A stretch of DNA of 7,751 nt from Singulisphaera sp. GP187 (GTDB taxonomy: Bacteria > Pseudomonadota > Gammaproteobacteria > Burkholderiales > Burkholderiaceae_C). The stretch is from NCBI GenBank assembly GCA_943327965.2, contig CALPYQ020000060.1, positions 1 to 7,751 of the forward strand, written 5' to 3'. The notes under the pieces are model-generated. The model was given only the letters and a program-made list of their open reading frames with translations. It did no database searches and was not told the origin of the DNA. Position 1 is the first letter of the stretch. Every line of letters starts with the position of its first letter. A program made the translations under genes and the position numbers. Below, one piece after another: positions 1 to 6,987 of the stretch.

Positions 1-1482
1 CATATCCCATTGAGCGGCATTGAGCGAATTGAAGTGGTTCCGGGCAATGTGTCCAGTTTGTACGGAAGCGCAGCATTAGGTGGTGTCGTGCAAATCTTTA
101 CGCGTCAAAATGCAGCCAGCACAGCCAAAGGTCCTTGGCTGGAAGCCACAGGACAATTGGGCGGTAACAATTTCAGAAGCGCGCAAGTGAGTGCAGGGCA
201 AACATGGGCCTCTGGTTTTGGGGTGAACGCTTCTGCTGAAAAAGTACAAACCCAAGGTTTCAATGCCATCAATTCTGTGCAACGGCCTGACACCAATCCT
301 GATCGAGATGGTTACTCCCGGCAATCCAATGCTGTTAATTTTTCGCAAGTATTTGAAGCGGGTCGAGTTGGCTTGATGCTGCGTGAAACCCGTGCCACGG
401 TTGAATACGACAGCCAATGGGGTCCCGCCAATCAGGCCGATGAATCAAAAAGCGTGTTGCGCAACGCCTTGCTGAATGCAAGCTACAAAGCCTCACCCTC
501 GCTGCAATGGGAGTTTTCATTAGGGCAACAAGAAGACAAGCTGAACGCGGCTGTGACGGCCTATCCTTATTTCGTCAATTCGCAATCCAAGACAAGCTCT
601 GTGGGTGCAGTGTGGACGCTATGGCCCCAACATTCACTCACTTCAGGTTATGAGAGCACACGACAAAAAATTGCCAGTGACACCGAGTACAACCCAACGG
701 CGCGTTCTTTGGATTCTTGGCGCTTGGGTTATCAAGGCAAACAAGAGAATCAGCAGTGGCAAATCAATTTGCGCAACGACCACTATTCTGATTTTGGTGA
801 GGCTGGCACTTGGTATGCGGGGTACGCCTATTTTCTAACACCTGCGTTGCGATTTAAAGCCAGTGCTTCCACAGGTTTCATGGCGCCTACATTCAACGAT
901 TTGTATTACCCCTGGGGTGGCAATCCTTTACTGAGGCCAGAAAAAGCCAAGTCAAAAGAAGTGGGTCTTCAATATATTCAAGCCGCATGGAATGCACGCC
1001 TGACGGCCTTTGAAAATCGTTACACCGATTTGATTGACAACGATGAATTTTGGACCCGCACCAATATTGCCAAGGCTAAAAATCAAGGTGTTGAATTGGC
1101 GCTGTCTGGCCAGTGGCACATGCCGGCTTGGGGTGTCAAACAATGGCGCTTGAGCATGACATCACAGGACCCTAAAAATGAAGTGACGCACCAAGCATTG
1201 TCCCGTCGTGCCAAAACACTGGTACAAGCTGGCATCACTCAAAGCTTGGGTTATTGGGACACAGGTCTTCAAATGCGCTACACCGGTGCACGAGGTGATG
1301 ACTCAAATACGTTGGCGGCTTTCACCTTGCTGGACCTGACAGCCAGTCGCGCACTCACCCCCGAGCTGCGTTTGAATTTGCGGATTGAAAACGCCACCAA
1401 CCAAAACTACCAAAGTATTTATGGCTACAACATGCCCAAGCGTGGTTTGTTTGTCGGTGTGCGTTGGGCGCCTGTGCGCTAA
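1..1482 (+). CDS. btuB: TonB-dependent outer-membrane receptor, BtuB-like (5' end outside window)
   Basis: This is a TonB-dependent receptor that would import vitamin B12 or another corrinoid across the outer membrane using energy from TonB-ExbBD. Frame 1 is open from the first base, so the gene is cut by the window start. 493 residues are visible; E. coli BtuB has about 614 with its signal peptide, so the signal, TonB box and first part of the plug are missing. The visible start is the end of the plug domain (IERIEVVPG, then SLYGSAALGGVVQI), a family hallmark. The rest reads as an amphipathic beta-barrel. A conserved barrel block lies at about 876-960 (FMAPTFNDLYYP, NPLLRPEKAKSKE), as in BtuB (KAPN...LYG...NP.L.PEKS). 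The C-terminal stretch NYQSIYGYNMPKRG resembles the BtuB end, but the protein finishes WAPVR rather than with a terminal aromatic residue. Following btuF, btuC and btuD homologues support the corrinoid assignment. A siderophore or other chelate remains possible. Confidence 0.85.
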   Translation, partial: HIPLSGIERIEVVPGNVSSLYGSAALGGVVQIFTRQNAASTAKGPWLEATGQLGGNNFRSAQVSAGQTWASGFGVNASAEKVQTQGFNAINSVQRPDTNPDRDGYSRQSNAVNFSQVFEAGRVGLMLRETRATVEYDSQWGPANQADESKSVLRNALLNASYKASPSLQWEFSLGQQEDKLNAAVTAYPYFVNSQSKTSSVGAVWTLWPQHSLTSGYESTRQKIASDTEYNPTARSLDSWRLGYQGKQENQQWQINLRNDHYSDFGEAGTWYAGYAYFLTPALRFKASASTGFMAPTFNDLYYPWGGNPLLRPEKAKSKEVGLQYIQAAWNARLTAFENRYTDLIDNDEFWTRTNIAKAKNQGVELALSGQWHMPAWGVKQWRLSMTSQDPKNEVTHQALSRRAKTLVQAGITQSLGYWDTGLQMRYTGARGDDSNTLAAFTLLDLTASRALTPELRLNLRIENATNQNYQSIYGYNMPKRGLFVGVRWAPVR

Positions 1483-1484
1483 GG
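1481..1484 (+). promoter_or_regulatory. Ribosome binding site deciding the btuF start
   Basis: AAGG overlaps the TAA stop of the receptor gene and lies 9 bases before the ATG at 1494. It supports that ATG over an in-frame TTG at 1464, which would lie inside the receptor gene and add ten residues in front of a good signal peptide. Confidence 0.5.
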
Positions 1485-1493
1485 TCAATAACA

Positions 1494-2426
1494 ATGCGCC
1501 TCGTTTTGCGTCAAAGGTTGAAGTTGATGGCGGCAAGTATGGCCCTCAGTGCCAGTCTGTGGCCCTTGATGTCGACAGCACAAAACGCCTCGACTGCCAA
1601 GGTTTTGGAACCTTTCAGTTTGACGGATGATCGAGGCCGCGTGGTTGTGATTGACAAAGCGCCACGCCGCATTGTGACCTTGTTGCCATCGCTGGGTGAA
1701 ATTGTTTGTGAGCTTCAAGCTTGCGAGCGCTTGGTGGGTGTCGACCGGTATAGCAATTGGCCCGAGCGCGTGAAGTCCTTGCCCAAATTGGGCGGCATTG
1801 ACGACACACAACTTGAAGCCTTGGTCAAACTTAAACCCGACTTGGTTTTACTGGCCCGCTCATCGCGCGTCACCCAACGCTTGGAGTCCATGGGCATCAA
1901 GGTGGTTGCGCTTGAGCCGCAAAATCAAGAGGATATGCGGCGGGTGATTCACCTGATAGCAGGCGCATTGCACTTGCCACAACATCAGGAGCGCGCGCAG
2001 TTTGTATGGCAAAACATTCAACAAAAATTGGACGTAGCCGCTCTGCGTGTGCCCGATAAAGCCAAAGGCATGCGCATTTACTTTGAAGCGGGCAGTGGTT
2101 ATTTTGCGGCTGGGGAAGCTTCCTACATTGGCGAAACACTTAAACGCTTGGGCTTGGTGAATGTGGTGACGCCCGCCATGGGTGCTTTTCCGCAGGTCAA
2201 TCCAGAGTTTGTGGTGAAGGCCAATCCGCAAATTATTTTCATGGGCGAACGTACCGCGACCGATCTCAAAAGTCGACCTGGTTGGCAAAGAATTGAAGCC
2301 ATTTCGCAGCAAAAAATTTGCGCTTTCACACCTGAACAATCGGACATCATTGTCCGATCGGGTCCTCGCATTCCTGAAGCGGCAGACTTGATGGTGGCTT
2401 GCTTGAAGAGGATTTTTCCTGAATGA
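1494..2426 (+). CDS. btuF: Periplasmic corrinoid-binding protein, BtuF-like
   Basis: This is a helical-backbone metal-receptor family binding protein (310 aa) that would capture cobalamin in the periplasm and hand it to the BtuCD transporter. Residues 1-29 form a signal peptide: basic start (MRLVLRQRLK), hydrophobic core, and a likely signal peptidase I site after STA at residue 29. The two-lobe family pattern is clear: PRRIVTLLPSLGEIV (58-71), then LVGVDRYSNWPE (80-91), LPKLGG (96-101), LEALVKLKPDLVLL (107-120), and in the second lobe VNPEFVVKANPQIIF (235-249). Glu69 and Glu238 sit where BtuF-type proteins carry the lobe glutamates that dock onto permease arginines. The late SDIIVRSGPRIPEA (283-296) matches the family's conserved end motif. 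The start at 1494 is chosen for its ribosome site and signal peptide. The gene begins 11 bases after the receptor stop and its TGA overlaps the permease ATG, so all are likely one transcript. Iron-chelate binding proteins share this fold, so the ligand is inferred from context. Confidence 0.85.
   Translation: MRLVLRQRLKLMAASMALSASLWPLMSTAQNASTAKVLEPFSLTDDRGRVVVIDKAPRRIVTLLPSLGEIVCELQACERLVGVDRYSNWPERVKSLPKLGGIDDTQLEALVKLKPDLVLLARSSRVTQRLESMGIKVVALEPQNQEDMRRVIHLIAGALHLPQHQERAQFVWQNIQQKLDVAALRVPDKAKGMRIYFEAGSGYFAAGEASYIGETLKRLGLVNVVTPAMGAFPQVNPEFVVKANPQIIFMGERTATDLKSRPGWQRIEAISQQKICAFTPEQSDIIVRSGPRIPEAADLMVACLKRIFPE
2339..2358 (+). repeat. Small perfect inverted repeat inside btuF
   Basis: ATCGGACA and TGTCCGAT form a perfect 8-base-pair stem with a 4-base TCAT loop, about 65 bases before the permease start. 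It lies over codons for the conserved SDIIVRS motif, so coding constraint or chance may explain it. There is no following T run, so it is not a terminator. Confidence 0.4.
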
Positions 2427-3433
2427 ACGCGCGCAAAGTTGATTCGGCGGGACTACTGGCGCTGCAGTTGTCTTTGCTGCTTTTGGTGCTGGTGTGTTTG
2501 GGCGCCTTGGTGGGCAGTGATGGCTTTGCCTGGGCTCAGGTCCAAGCCGATGCCAGCCTGATTGCGGATATCCGTTTGCCCAGAACCCTGGGCGCGTGCT
2601 TGGCGGGTGCTTTGTTGGGATTGGCTGGCGCATTGGCGCAAGGCTTGTTTAGAAACCCCTTGGCCGATCCCTATTTATTGGGCAGTGCTTCTGGTGCCAG
2701 TTTGGGGGTGGCCATTGGCATGGTGTTGCTGAGTCAATTGAACATGTCGCCTTGGTTCATGCGCATAGGCATTACCGGCATGGCCTTTATGGGTGCCTGG
2801 TTGGCGGTGGCTTTGTCCTTGGTTTTATCTTGGGGGGTGCAACACACACTTCGTTTGTTGTTGGCCGGTGTGGTGGTGGGGGTGGTGTTTGGCGCCATGG
2901 CTTCTTTGCTCTTAATCATGTTTCCCCAAATTCAAGGATCGGTGCAATCATTCATGTTGGGCTCTACCGCCTATGTCAGTTGGTCTGCATGTGGCCTGAT
3001 GTTGTTTGTGCTGCTTGTGTCGTGGTTGGTATCTGTTGCAGCCAGTCCTATGCTGGATGGTTTGGCCCTGGGTGAGTCCACCGCCCTTAGTTTGGGTTTG
3101 CCTGTGAAGTCGTTGCGTTGGCTCATGCTGGCGGTCTTGGCTTTGTGCACAGCGGCAGCAGTAGCCCAAACCGGTTTGATTGCGTTTGTGGGTTTGGCAG
3201 CCCCGCATTTGGTCCGTGCCAGAGTCAAGGCGGTTCATGGCAAAACCTTGAGCTTGTCTTGCCTAATGGGGGCCGTTTTGTTGGGTGGTGCTGATTTGAT
3301 GGCGCGCAGTCTGATGGCGCCTACCGAATTGCCGGTGGGTGTTTTGACGGCCATTTTGGGGGGCGGCTACATGTTGTTCCTCATGCGCGGCATGACGGAT
3401 AAGTCTGTGAAGCACATGGGAGGTCGATCATGA
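2423..3433 (+). CDS. btuC: ABC transporter permease, FecCD/BtuC family
   Basis: This is an inner-membrane permease (336 aa, normal for the family) that would work as a homodimer to pass the corrinoid from the BtuF-like protein to the cytoplasm. It is strongly hydrophobic, with about ten predicted membrane segments, for example around residues 11-30, 56-76, 85-104, 112-136, 144-166, 189-207, 232-260, 277-298 and 303-321. FecCD hallmarks are present: RLPRTLGACLAGALLGLAGA (51-70), RNPLADPYLLGSASGA (77-92), the ATPase-contacting ALGESTALSLGLPV (215-228), IAFVGLAAPHLVR (253-265), and ELPVGVLTAILGG near the end. The ATG overlaps the TGA of btuF (ATGA), with AGAGGA at 2407-2412 as ribosome site. The stop overlaps the ATPase start in the same way, which suggests translational coupling and balanced subunit synthesis. 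FecCD permeases for iron chelates look alike; the corrinoid role rests on the neighbouring BtuB- and BtuF-like genes. Confidence 0.88.
   Translation: MNARKVDSAGLLALQLSLLLLVLVCLGALVGSDGFAWAQVQADASLIADIRLPRTLGACLAGALLGLAGALAQGLFRNPLADPYLLGSASGASLGVAIGMVLLSQLNMSPWFMRIGITGMAFMGAWLAVALSLVLSWGVQHTLRLLLAGVVVGVVFGAMASLLLIMFPQIQGSVQSFMLGSTAYVSWSACGLMLFVLLVSWLVSVAASPMLDGLALGESTALSLGLPVKSLRWLMLAVLALCTAAAVAQTGLIAFVGLAAPHLVRARVKAVHGKTLSLSCLMGAVLLGGADLMARSLMAPTELPVGVLTAILGGGYMLFLMRGMTDKSVKHMGGRS
3418..3424 (+). promoter_or_regulatory. Strong ribosome binding site of btuD
   Basis: GGGAGGT lies within the last permease codons, 5 bases before the ATG at 3430. It is the best Shine-Dalgarno match seen in the window and fixes the ATPase start at the ATGA overlap. 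Confidence 0.6.
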
Positions 3434-4215
3434 GTGCGCCTCACAAAATTGCTTTAAAAGCCAACAAGGTGTCTGTCCAGCATGAAGATTTCAAAGCGGT
3501 CAATCAAGTGTCGCTTGAATTGCATTCAGGCGAATGGGTTGCGTTGGTCGGACCCAATGGTGCTGGCAAATCAAGCTTGCTCAAAGCCTTGGCAGGCTTG
3601 ACACCAGCAGCGGGATACGTTGAATTGCTAGGCAAGCCTTGGACCGCTTGGCAGCGCCGAGAGCGTGCACAAAAACTGGCTTGGTTAGGTCAAGCAGAAG
3701 CAGGCCAAGACGACCTGACAGTCTACGACGTTGCCATGTTGGGCCGCCTGCCCCACCAGGCTTGGTTGGCATCGGCCAGTGCACAAGACCGCGCTGTGGT
3801 GGAGGTGGCGCTTAAAACTGTGCAGGCTTGGGATTGGCGTGATCGCAGCCTAGGACAACTCTCGGGGGGCGAGCGTCAACGTGTTTTGTTGGCAAGAGCT
3901 TTGGCCGTTCAGGCTGAGGTGTACCTCATGGACGAACCTTTGGCAGGTGTTGATGTGCCGCATCAGGCCGATTGGTTGGAGTGGGTGCGTTGCCTAACCG
4001 AACAAGGTGCAGCGGTGGTCAGTGTTCTGCATGAACTCAACTTGGCCTTGAAGGCCGACCGCCTGTGGGTCATGTCTGGGGGCAGCTTGGTGCATGACGG
4101 GCTGCCAAATTCAAGCGACACCCATCAAGCCTTGTCAGCCGTTTTTCAAAACAGGCTGCAATGGCGAGAGTGGCAAGAAGGCGATATCACCCAATGGGTG
4201 GCGCTGCCCAAATAG
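3430..4215 (+). CDS. btuD: ABC transporter ATP-binding protein, BtuD-like
   Basis: This is the cytoplasmic ATPase (261 aa) that would power the BtuC-like permease. All nucleotide-binding motifs are intact and in order: Walker A GPNGAGKSS (41-49), Q-loop glutamine in WLGQ (85-88), ABC signature LSGGERQ (144-150), Walker B VYLMDEP (164-170) with catalytic Glu169, D-loop GVD (173-175) and H-loop His201 in SVLHELNLAL. Walker A has Ser instead of the more common Thr after GKS, a conservative change. The domain belongs to the iron-chelate/B12 importer ATPase group. It is the last gene of the uptake operon, with a 4-base ATGA overlap with the permease. Its stop is 15 bases from the stop of the convergent nth gene, and I see no clear hairpin-plus-T-run terminator between them. 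Confidence 0.88.
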   Translation: MSAPHKIALKANKVSVQHEDFKAVNQVSLELHSGEWVALVGPNGAGKSSLLKALAGLTPAAGYVELLGKPWTAWQRRERAQKLAWLGQAEAGQDDLTVYDVAMLGRLPHQAWLASASAQDRAVVEVALKTVQAWDWRDRSLGQLSGGERQRVLLARALAVQAEVYLMDEPLAGVDVPHQADWLEWVRCLTEQGAAVVSVLHELNLALKADRLWVMSGGSLVHDGLPNSSDTHQALSAVFQNRLQWREWQEGDITQWVALPK

Positions 4216-4230
4216 TTGGCACATTGTTTG

Positions 4231-4863
4231 TTAGCTTGTTTTTTGCTTAAAGCTGCAATAAGCCGACACAGCACATTGGGAGCACAAAGGCTTGCGAGCT
4301 TGGCACACATAACGGCCATGCAATATGAGCCAGTGGTGAGCGTCTACCAGATACTTTTCTGGAATTCTTTTTAAAAGTTTCAGTTCCACTTGAAGTGGAT
4401 TTTTGCCTGGCGCCAAGCCTGTGCGATTGCCCAATCTAAAGATGTGCGTGTCGACTGCCATGGTCGGTTCGCCATAGGCGACGTTCAAAACGACATTGGC
4501 TGTTTTGCGACCCACACCCGGCAAAGCCTCTAAAGCTTCGCGTGAGCGCGGTACTTGACCGTCATGCTGCTCAATCAAAATTTGGCATGTTTTTAAGAGA
4601 TTGCTGGCTTTGTTTCGGTACAAGCCGATGGTCTTGATGTAATGTTCTAAACCATCTTGACTTAAGGCCAAAATGGCGCTGGGGGTATTGGCAACAGGAA
4701 ACAGTTTTCGGGTGGCTTTGTTGACCCCAACATCGGTGGCCTGTGCCGACAACAGCACAGCCGTTAGCAGTTCAAACACCGAGGTATATGCCAATTCAGT
4801 GGTGGGGGTGGGGTTGGCTTCTTTCAGGGTCTGAAAAAAGAGTTCGATGTTGTGTGCGTTCAT
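4231..4863 (-). CDS. nth: Endonuclease III (DNA glycosylase/AP lyase)
   Basis: This base-excision repair enzyme removes oxidised pyrimidines from DNA and cleaves the abasic site by beta-elimination. The 210-residue protein aligns with E. coli Nth (211 aa) nearly residue for residue, from NPTPTTELAYTSVFELL onward. The helix-hairpin-helix block LPGVGRKTANVVLN (114-127) carries catalytic Lys120, and VDTHIFR (137-143) carries catalytic Asp138. The four cysteines of the [4Fe-4S] cluster, Cys187, Cys194, Cys197 and Cys203, have the classic C-x6-C-x2-C-x5-C spacing and the same numbers as in E. coli. The ATG at 4863 is chosen because it matches the E. coli N-terminus; an in-frame TTG at 4881 would add six residues. 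Neither has a clear ribosome site. The gene stands alone on its strand, convergent with btuD and divergent from the aminotransferase. Confidence 0.96.
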   Translation of the reverse strand: MNAHNIELFFQTLKEANPTPTTELAYTSVFELLTAVLLSAQATDVGVNKATRKLFPVANTPSAILALSQDGLEHYIKTIGLYRNKASNLLKTCQILIEQHDGQVPRSREALEALPGVGRKTANVVLNVAYGEPTMAVDTHIFRLGNRTGLAPGKNPLQVELKLLKRIPEKYLVDAHHWLILHGRYVCQARKPLCSQCAVSAYCSFKQKTS

Positions 4864-4954
4864 GAGAGAAAATATCAGCAAAATGGCGAAATGGCCGGAT
4901 CAAATCAAGTCAGAATAGTCGTCTGAAATTAATGAGTTTTGTGGAAGATACACC
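4864..4954. promoter_or_regulatory. Divergent intergenic spacer, probable promoter region
   Basis: This 91-base spacer separates the divergent nth and aminotransferase genes, so it should hold a promoter for each. It contains A/T-rich patches (GATATT read on the minus strand at 4876-4871; AGAATAGT around 4912-4919 on the plus strand), but no pair of -35 and -10 boxes with good spacing. The call rests on gene orientation. The aminotransferase ribosome site GGAAGA (4943-4948) lies 6 bases before its ATG. Confidence 0.45.
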
Positions 4955-6163
4955 ATGTCCTTGCAATTTGCCGATCGTTTGAACAATGTCGAAACCTCTG
5001 CCATTCGGGAGTTGTTCAAACTTCTGGGCAAGCCTGGCATCATCAGTTTTGCGGGTGGATTCCCCGACAGCGCCTTGTTTGATGTGGAAGGTATCCGCGA
5101 AGCTTCAGCACTGGCATTGTCACAAGAGCCTGGCGCCGCCCTCCAATACGGCGCAACGGAAGGCTATGGCCCTTTGCGCGAGCAACTAGCCCATTTCATG
5201 GGGCAGAAGGGTGTTCAAGACATCTCGCCAGACCAACTGATTGTGACCACGGGCAGCCAGCAAGCCCTAGACCTCATTGGTAAAACCATGATCAGTCCGG
5301 GCGACAAAGTCATTGTGGAAGGCCCCACATTCCTGGCCACCATTCAGTGCTTTAGGCTGTACGGTGCACAACTTATTTCTGCGCCTGTCGATGGCCATGG
5401 GGTTGATACCGAAGCACTTGAAAAGCTCATTGCAGAGCACAAGCCCAAGTTTGTTTATGTCATTCCCACATTTGGCAACCCCACCGGCGCCTTGCTTAGC
5501 TTAGAGCGCCGCAAAAAGTTACTGGAGCTGGCCGTCAAATACCAAACATTGGTGGTCGAAGACGACCCCTACGGCGATTTGTATTTCCATGATGCCCCAC
5601 CGCCTAGTTTGTTGGCTTTAAGTGCACAGGTGCCCGGCAGTCGCGAATGGTTGGTGCACTGTGGATCTTTGTCCAAGGTCCTAAGTCCAGGTTTGCGAGT
5701 GGGTTGGATGATTGCGCCCGCCGAGCTTCTTAGCCGTGCTGTCATGTGCAAACAATTTAGCGATGCGCACACCAGCACATTTGCACAAGCTACAGCATCG
5801 CATTATTTGAAGTCCGGCAGAATGCCTGCCACCCTGGACAAAGTTCGCAAAGTCTATGCGCTGCGGGCACAAACCATGTGCAATGCGCTTCGTCAAGATT
5901 TGGGTGATGCTCTTTCTTTTGTCCAACCGCAAGGCGGTTTGTTTGTGTGGGCCAGCCTGACCGGTGCTGGCGGCAAAGTAAATGATGGCAATGCTTTTGC
6001 CAAGCAGGCCATCGACAAGGGTGTGGCCTTTGTGCCCGGCGCGCCTTTCTATTGCCAAAACCCAGATCACAGTACCTTGAGGTTCAGTTTTGCCACAGTG
6101 GGTGAGGACAAAATTTTGGAGGGTGTCGATCGGTTGAAGCAGGCACTCGCAACTTCGGCTTAA
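4955..6163 (+). CDS. PLP-dependent aminotransferase, LysN/2-aminoadipate transaminase type
   Basis: This is a cytoplasmic fold-type I aminotransferase (402 aa, full length) that would move an amino group between an amino acid and a 2-oxo acid. The PLP site is complete: Lys241 in SLSKVLSPGLRVGW forms the Schiff base, Asn175 lies in GNPTG, Asp203 and Tyr206 in VEDDPYGDLYF, and Arg376 in LRFSFA binds the substrate carboxylate. The opening SAIRELFKLL...ISFAGGFPD (residues 15-38) and ALQYGATEGYGPLRE (62-76) closely resemble Thermus LysN, a broad-specificity 2-aminoadipate/branched-chain/aromatic aminotransferase, and the catalytic domain of MocR regulators. There is no N-terminal winged-helix domain, so it is an enzyme and not a MocR-type regulator. 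The start has a good ribosome site (GGAAGA, 6 bases upstream). The true substrate cannot be told from sequence; Burkholderiales generally do not use the aminoadipate lysine pathway, so an alternative substrate is likely. Confidence 0.9.
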   Translation: MSLQFADRLNNVETSAIRELFKLLGKPGIISFAGGFPDSALFDVEGIREASALALSQEPGAALQYGATEGYGPLREQLAHFMGQKGVQDISPDQLIVTTGSQQALDLIGKTMISPGDKVIVEGPTFLATIQCFRLYGAQLISAPVDGHGVDTEALEKLIAEHKPKFVYVIPTFGNPTGALLSLERRKKLLELAVKYQTLVVEDDPYGDLYFHDAPPPSLLALSAQVPGSREWLVHCGSLSKVLSPGLRVGWMIAPAELLSRAVMCKQFSDAHTSTFAQATASHYLKSGRMPATLDKVRKVYALRAQTMCNALRQDLGDALSFVQPQGGLFVWASLTGAGGKVNDGNAFAKQAIDKGVAFVPGAPFYCQNPDHSTLRFSFATVGEDKILEGVDRLKQALATSA

Positions 6164-6174
6164 GTGGTTTAAAC

Positions 6175-6987
6175 ATGCTCAACATTCAAGGCGTTGATGT
6201 CCACATTGAAGGCAATGGACCCGAAACGCTTGTAATGTTGCATGGCTGGCCCGATACGCTGGCACTTTGGAATGGTACGGTTCAAGCCCTTCGCGACACG
6301 CACCAATGTGTTCGGTTTACCTTGCCTGCCTTTGATGCCCAAGCGCCTGTGCCTCCCAAGTCATTGCTTGAAATGGTGGCTTTTATTCATGAGGTGGTCG
6401 AGCAAGTCAGCCCACATCAACCCATCACCTTGGTCTTGCACGATTGGGGCTGTGTATTTGGCTACGAGTATGCGGCCATGCATCCCGAGCGGGTTCGTCG
6501 GATGGTGGCGGTCGATGTGGGGGATCACAATTCAAGAGCACTCAATGCCTCTCTGAATGCCAAAGCCAAATGGGCTGTATTCATTTATCAAATTTGGCTG
6601 GCCATCGCTTGGCAAATTGCCAGTATTTTGGGCGCTTTGGGCCAACCAGTGGCCAATTGGATGACGCGCTACATGGCCAAAACGCTAAGGTGCCCAAGCC
6701 CTGTCAATGAGATGCATGTGGGCATGAATGTGCCTTACAGCATGAAGTGGATGGGCACCCTAGAAGGCTTTGGCTTGGCGTGCAATGCACTCAAAATTTT
6801 GCCAACTGCAAGGCCCATGCTCTACATCTATGGCAAGCGCAAACCCTTTATGTTTCATTCAGCGCGTTGGCTGGAAAAAATTGCTTCTTACCCAGGCTCA
6901 CGTGTTGAGGGGTTGGACACGGGTCACTGGGTCATGAGTTCTAAGCCAGAACAATTCAATGCGTTACTCAAAGCGTGGCTCGTTTAA
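6175..6987 (+). CDS. Alpha/beta hydrolase, epoxide hydrolase/haloalkane dehalogenase-like
   Basis: This is a probably cytoplasmic alpha/beta-hydrolase (270 aa) with no signal peptide. LHGWPD (22-27) is the oxyanion-hole motif in the HGxP form typical of epoxide hydrolases. LVLHDWG (86-92) is the nucleophile elbow with Asp90 in place of serine, pointing to an alkyl-enzyme ester mechanism as in epoxide hydrolases and dehalogenases. His251 in DTGHWVM is the catalytic base. The usual acid position after strand beta-7 reads YGKRKPFMF and has no Asp or Glu; Asp114 (end of beta-6, VAVDVGD) is a candidate replacement. Residues about 130-200 form the helical lid, with Tyr138, Tyr166 and Tyr188 as possible epoxide-opening tyrosines. 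It starts 11 bases after the aminotransferase stop with only a weak ribosome site, so it is probably co-transcribed. The substrate is unknown and I assign no gene name. Confidence 0.85.
   Translation: MLNIQGVDVHIEGNGPETLVMLHGWPDTLALWNGTVQALRDTHQCVRFTLPAFDAQAPVPPKSLLEMVAFIHEVVEQVSPHQPITLVLHDWGCVFGYEYAAMHPERVRRMVAVDVGDHNSRALNASLNAKAKWAVFIYQIWLAIAWQIASILGALGQPVANWMTRYMAKTLRCPSPVNEMHVGMNVPYSMKWMGTLEGFGLACNALKILPTARPMLYIYGKRKPFMFHSARWLEKIASYPGSRVEGLDTGHWVMSSKPEQFNALLKAWLV

Noticed and set aside
1464..1493. Upstream TTG start for the binding protein inside the receptor gene
   Set aside because: It would add ten residues before a well-formed signal peptide; the ATG at 1494 has an AAGG ribosome site 9 bases upstream.
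1860..2633. Long open frame on the minus strand opposite btuF and the btuC start (257 codons)
   Set aside because: Its translation is rich in Pro, His and Arg and lacks any recognisable domain, while the plus strand carries two clear family genes; it is an antisense shadow.
4233..4254. Possible terminator between btuD and nth (AGCTT paired with AAGCT around a T run)
   Set aside because: The stem is only 5 pairs with a 12-base loop, and the T run lies in the loop and not after the stem.
4864..4881. Longer nth start at TTG 4881
   Set aside because: The ATG at 4863 gives an N-terminus and residue numbering matching E. coli endonuclease III; the TTG has no better ribosome site.
6167..6174. Palindrome GTTTAAAC just before the hydrolase start
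   Set aside because: A single 8-base palindrome with no second copy or wider dyad is expected by chance and gives no operator evidence.
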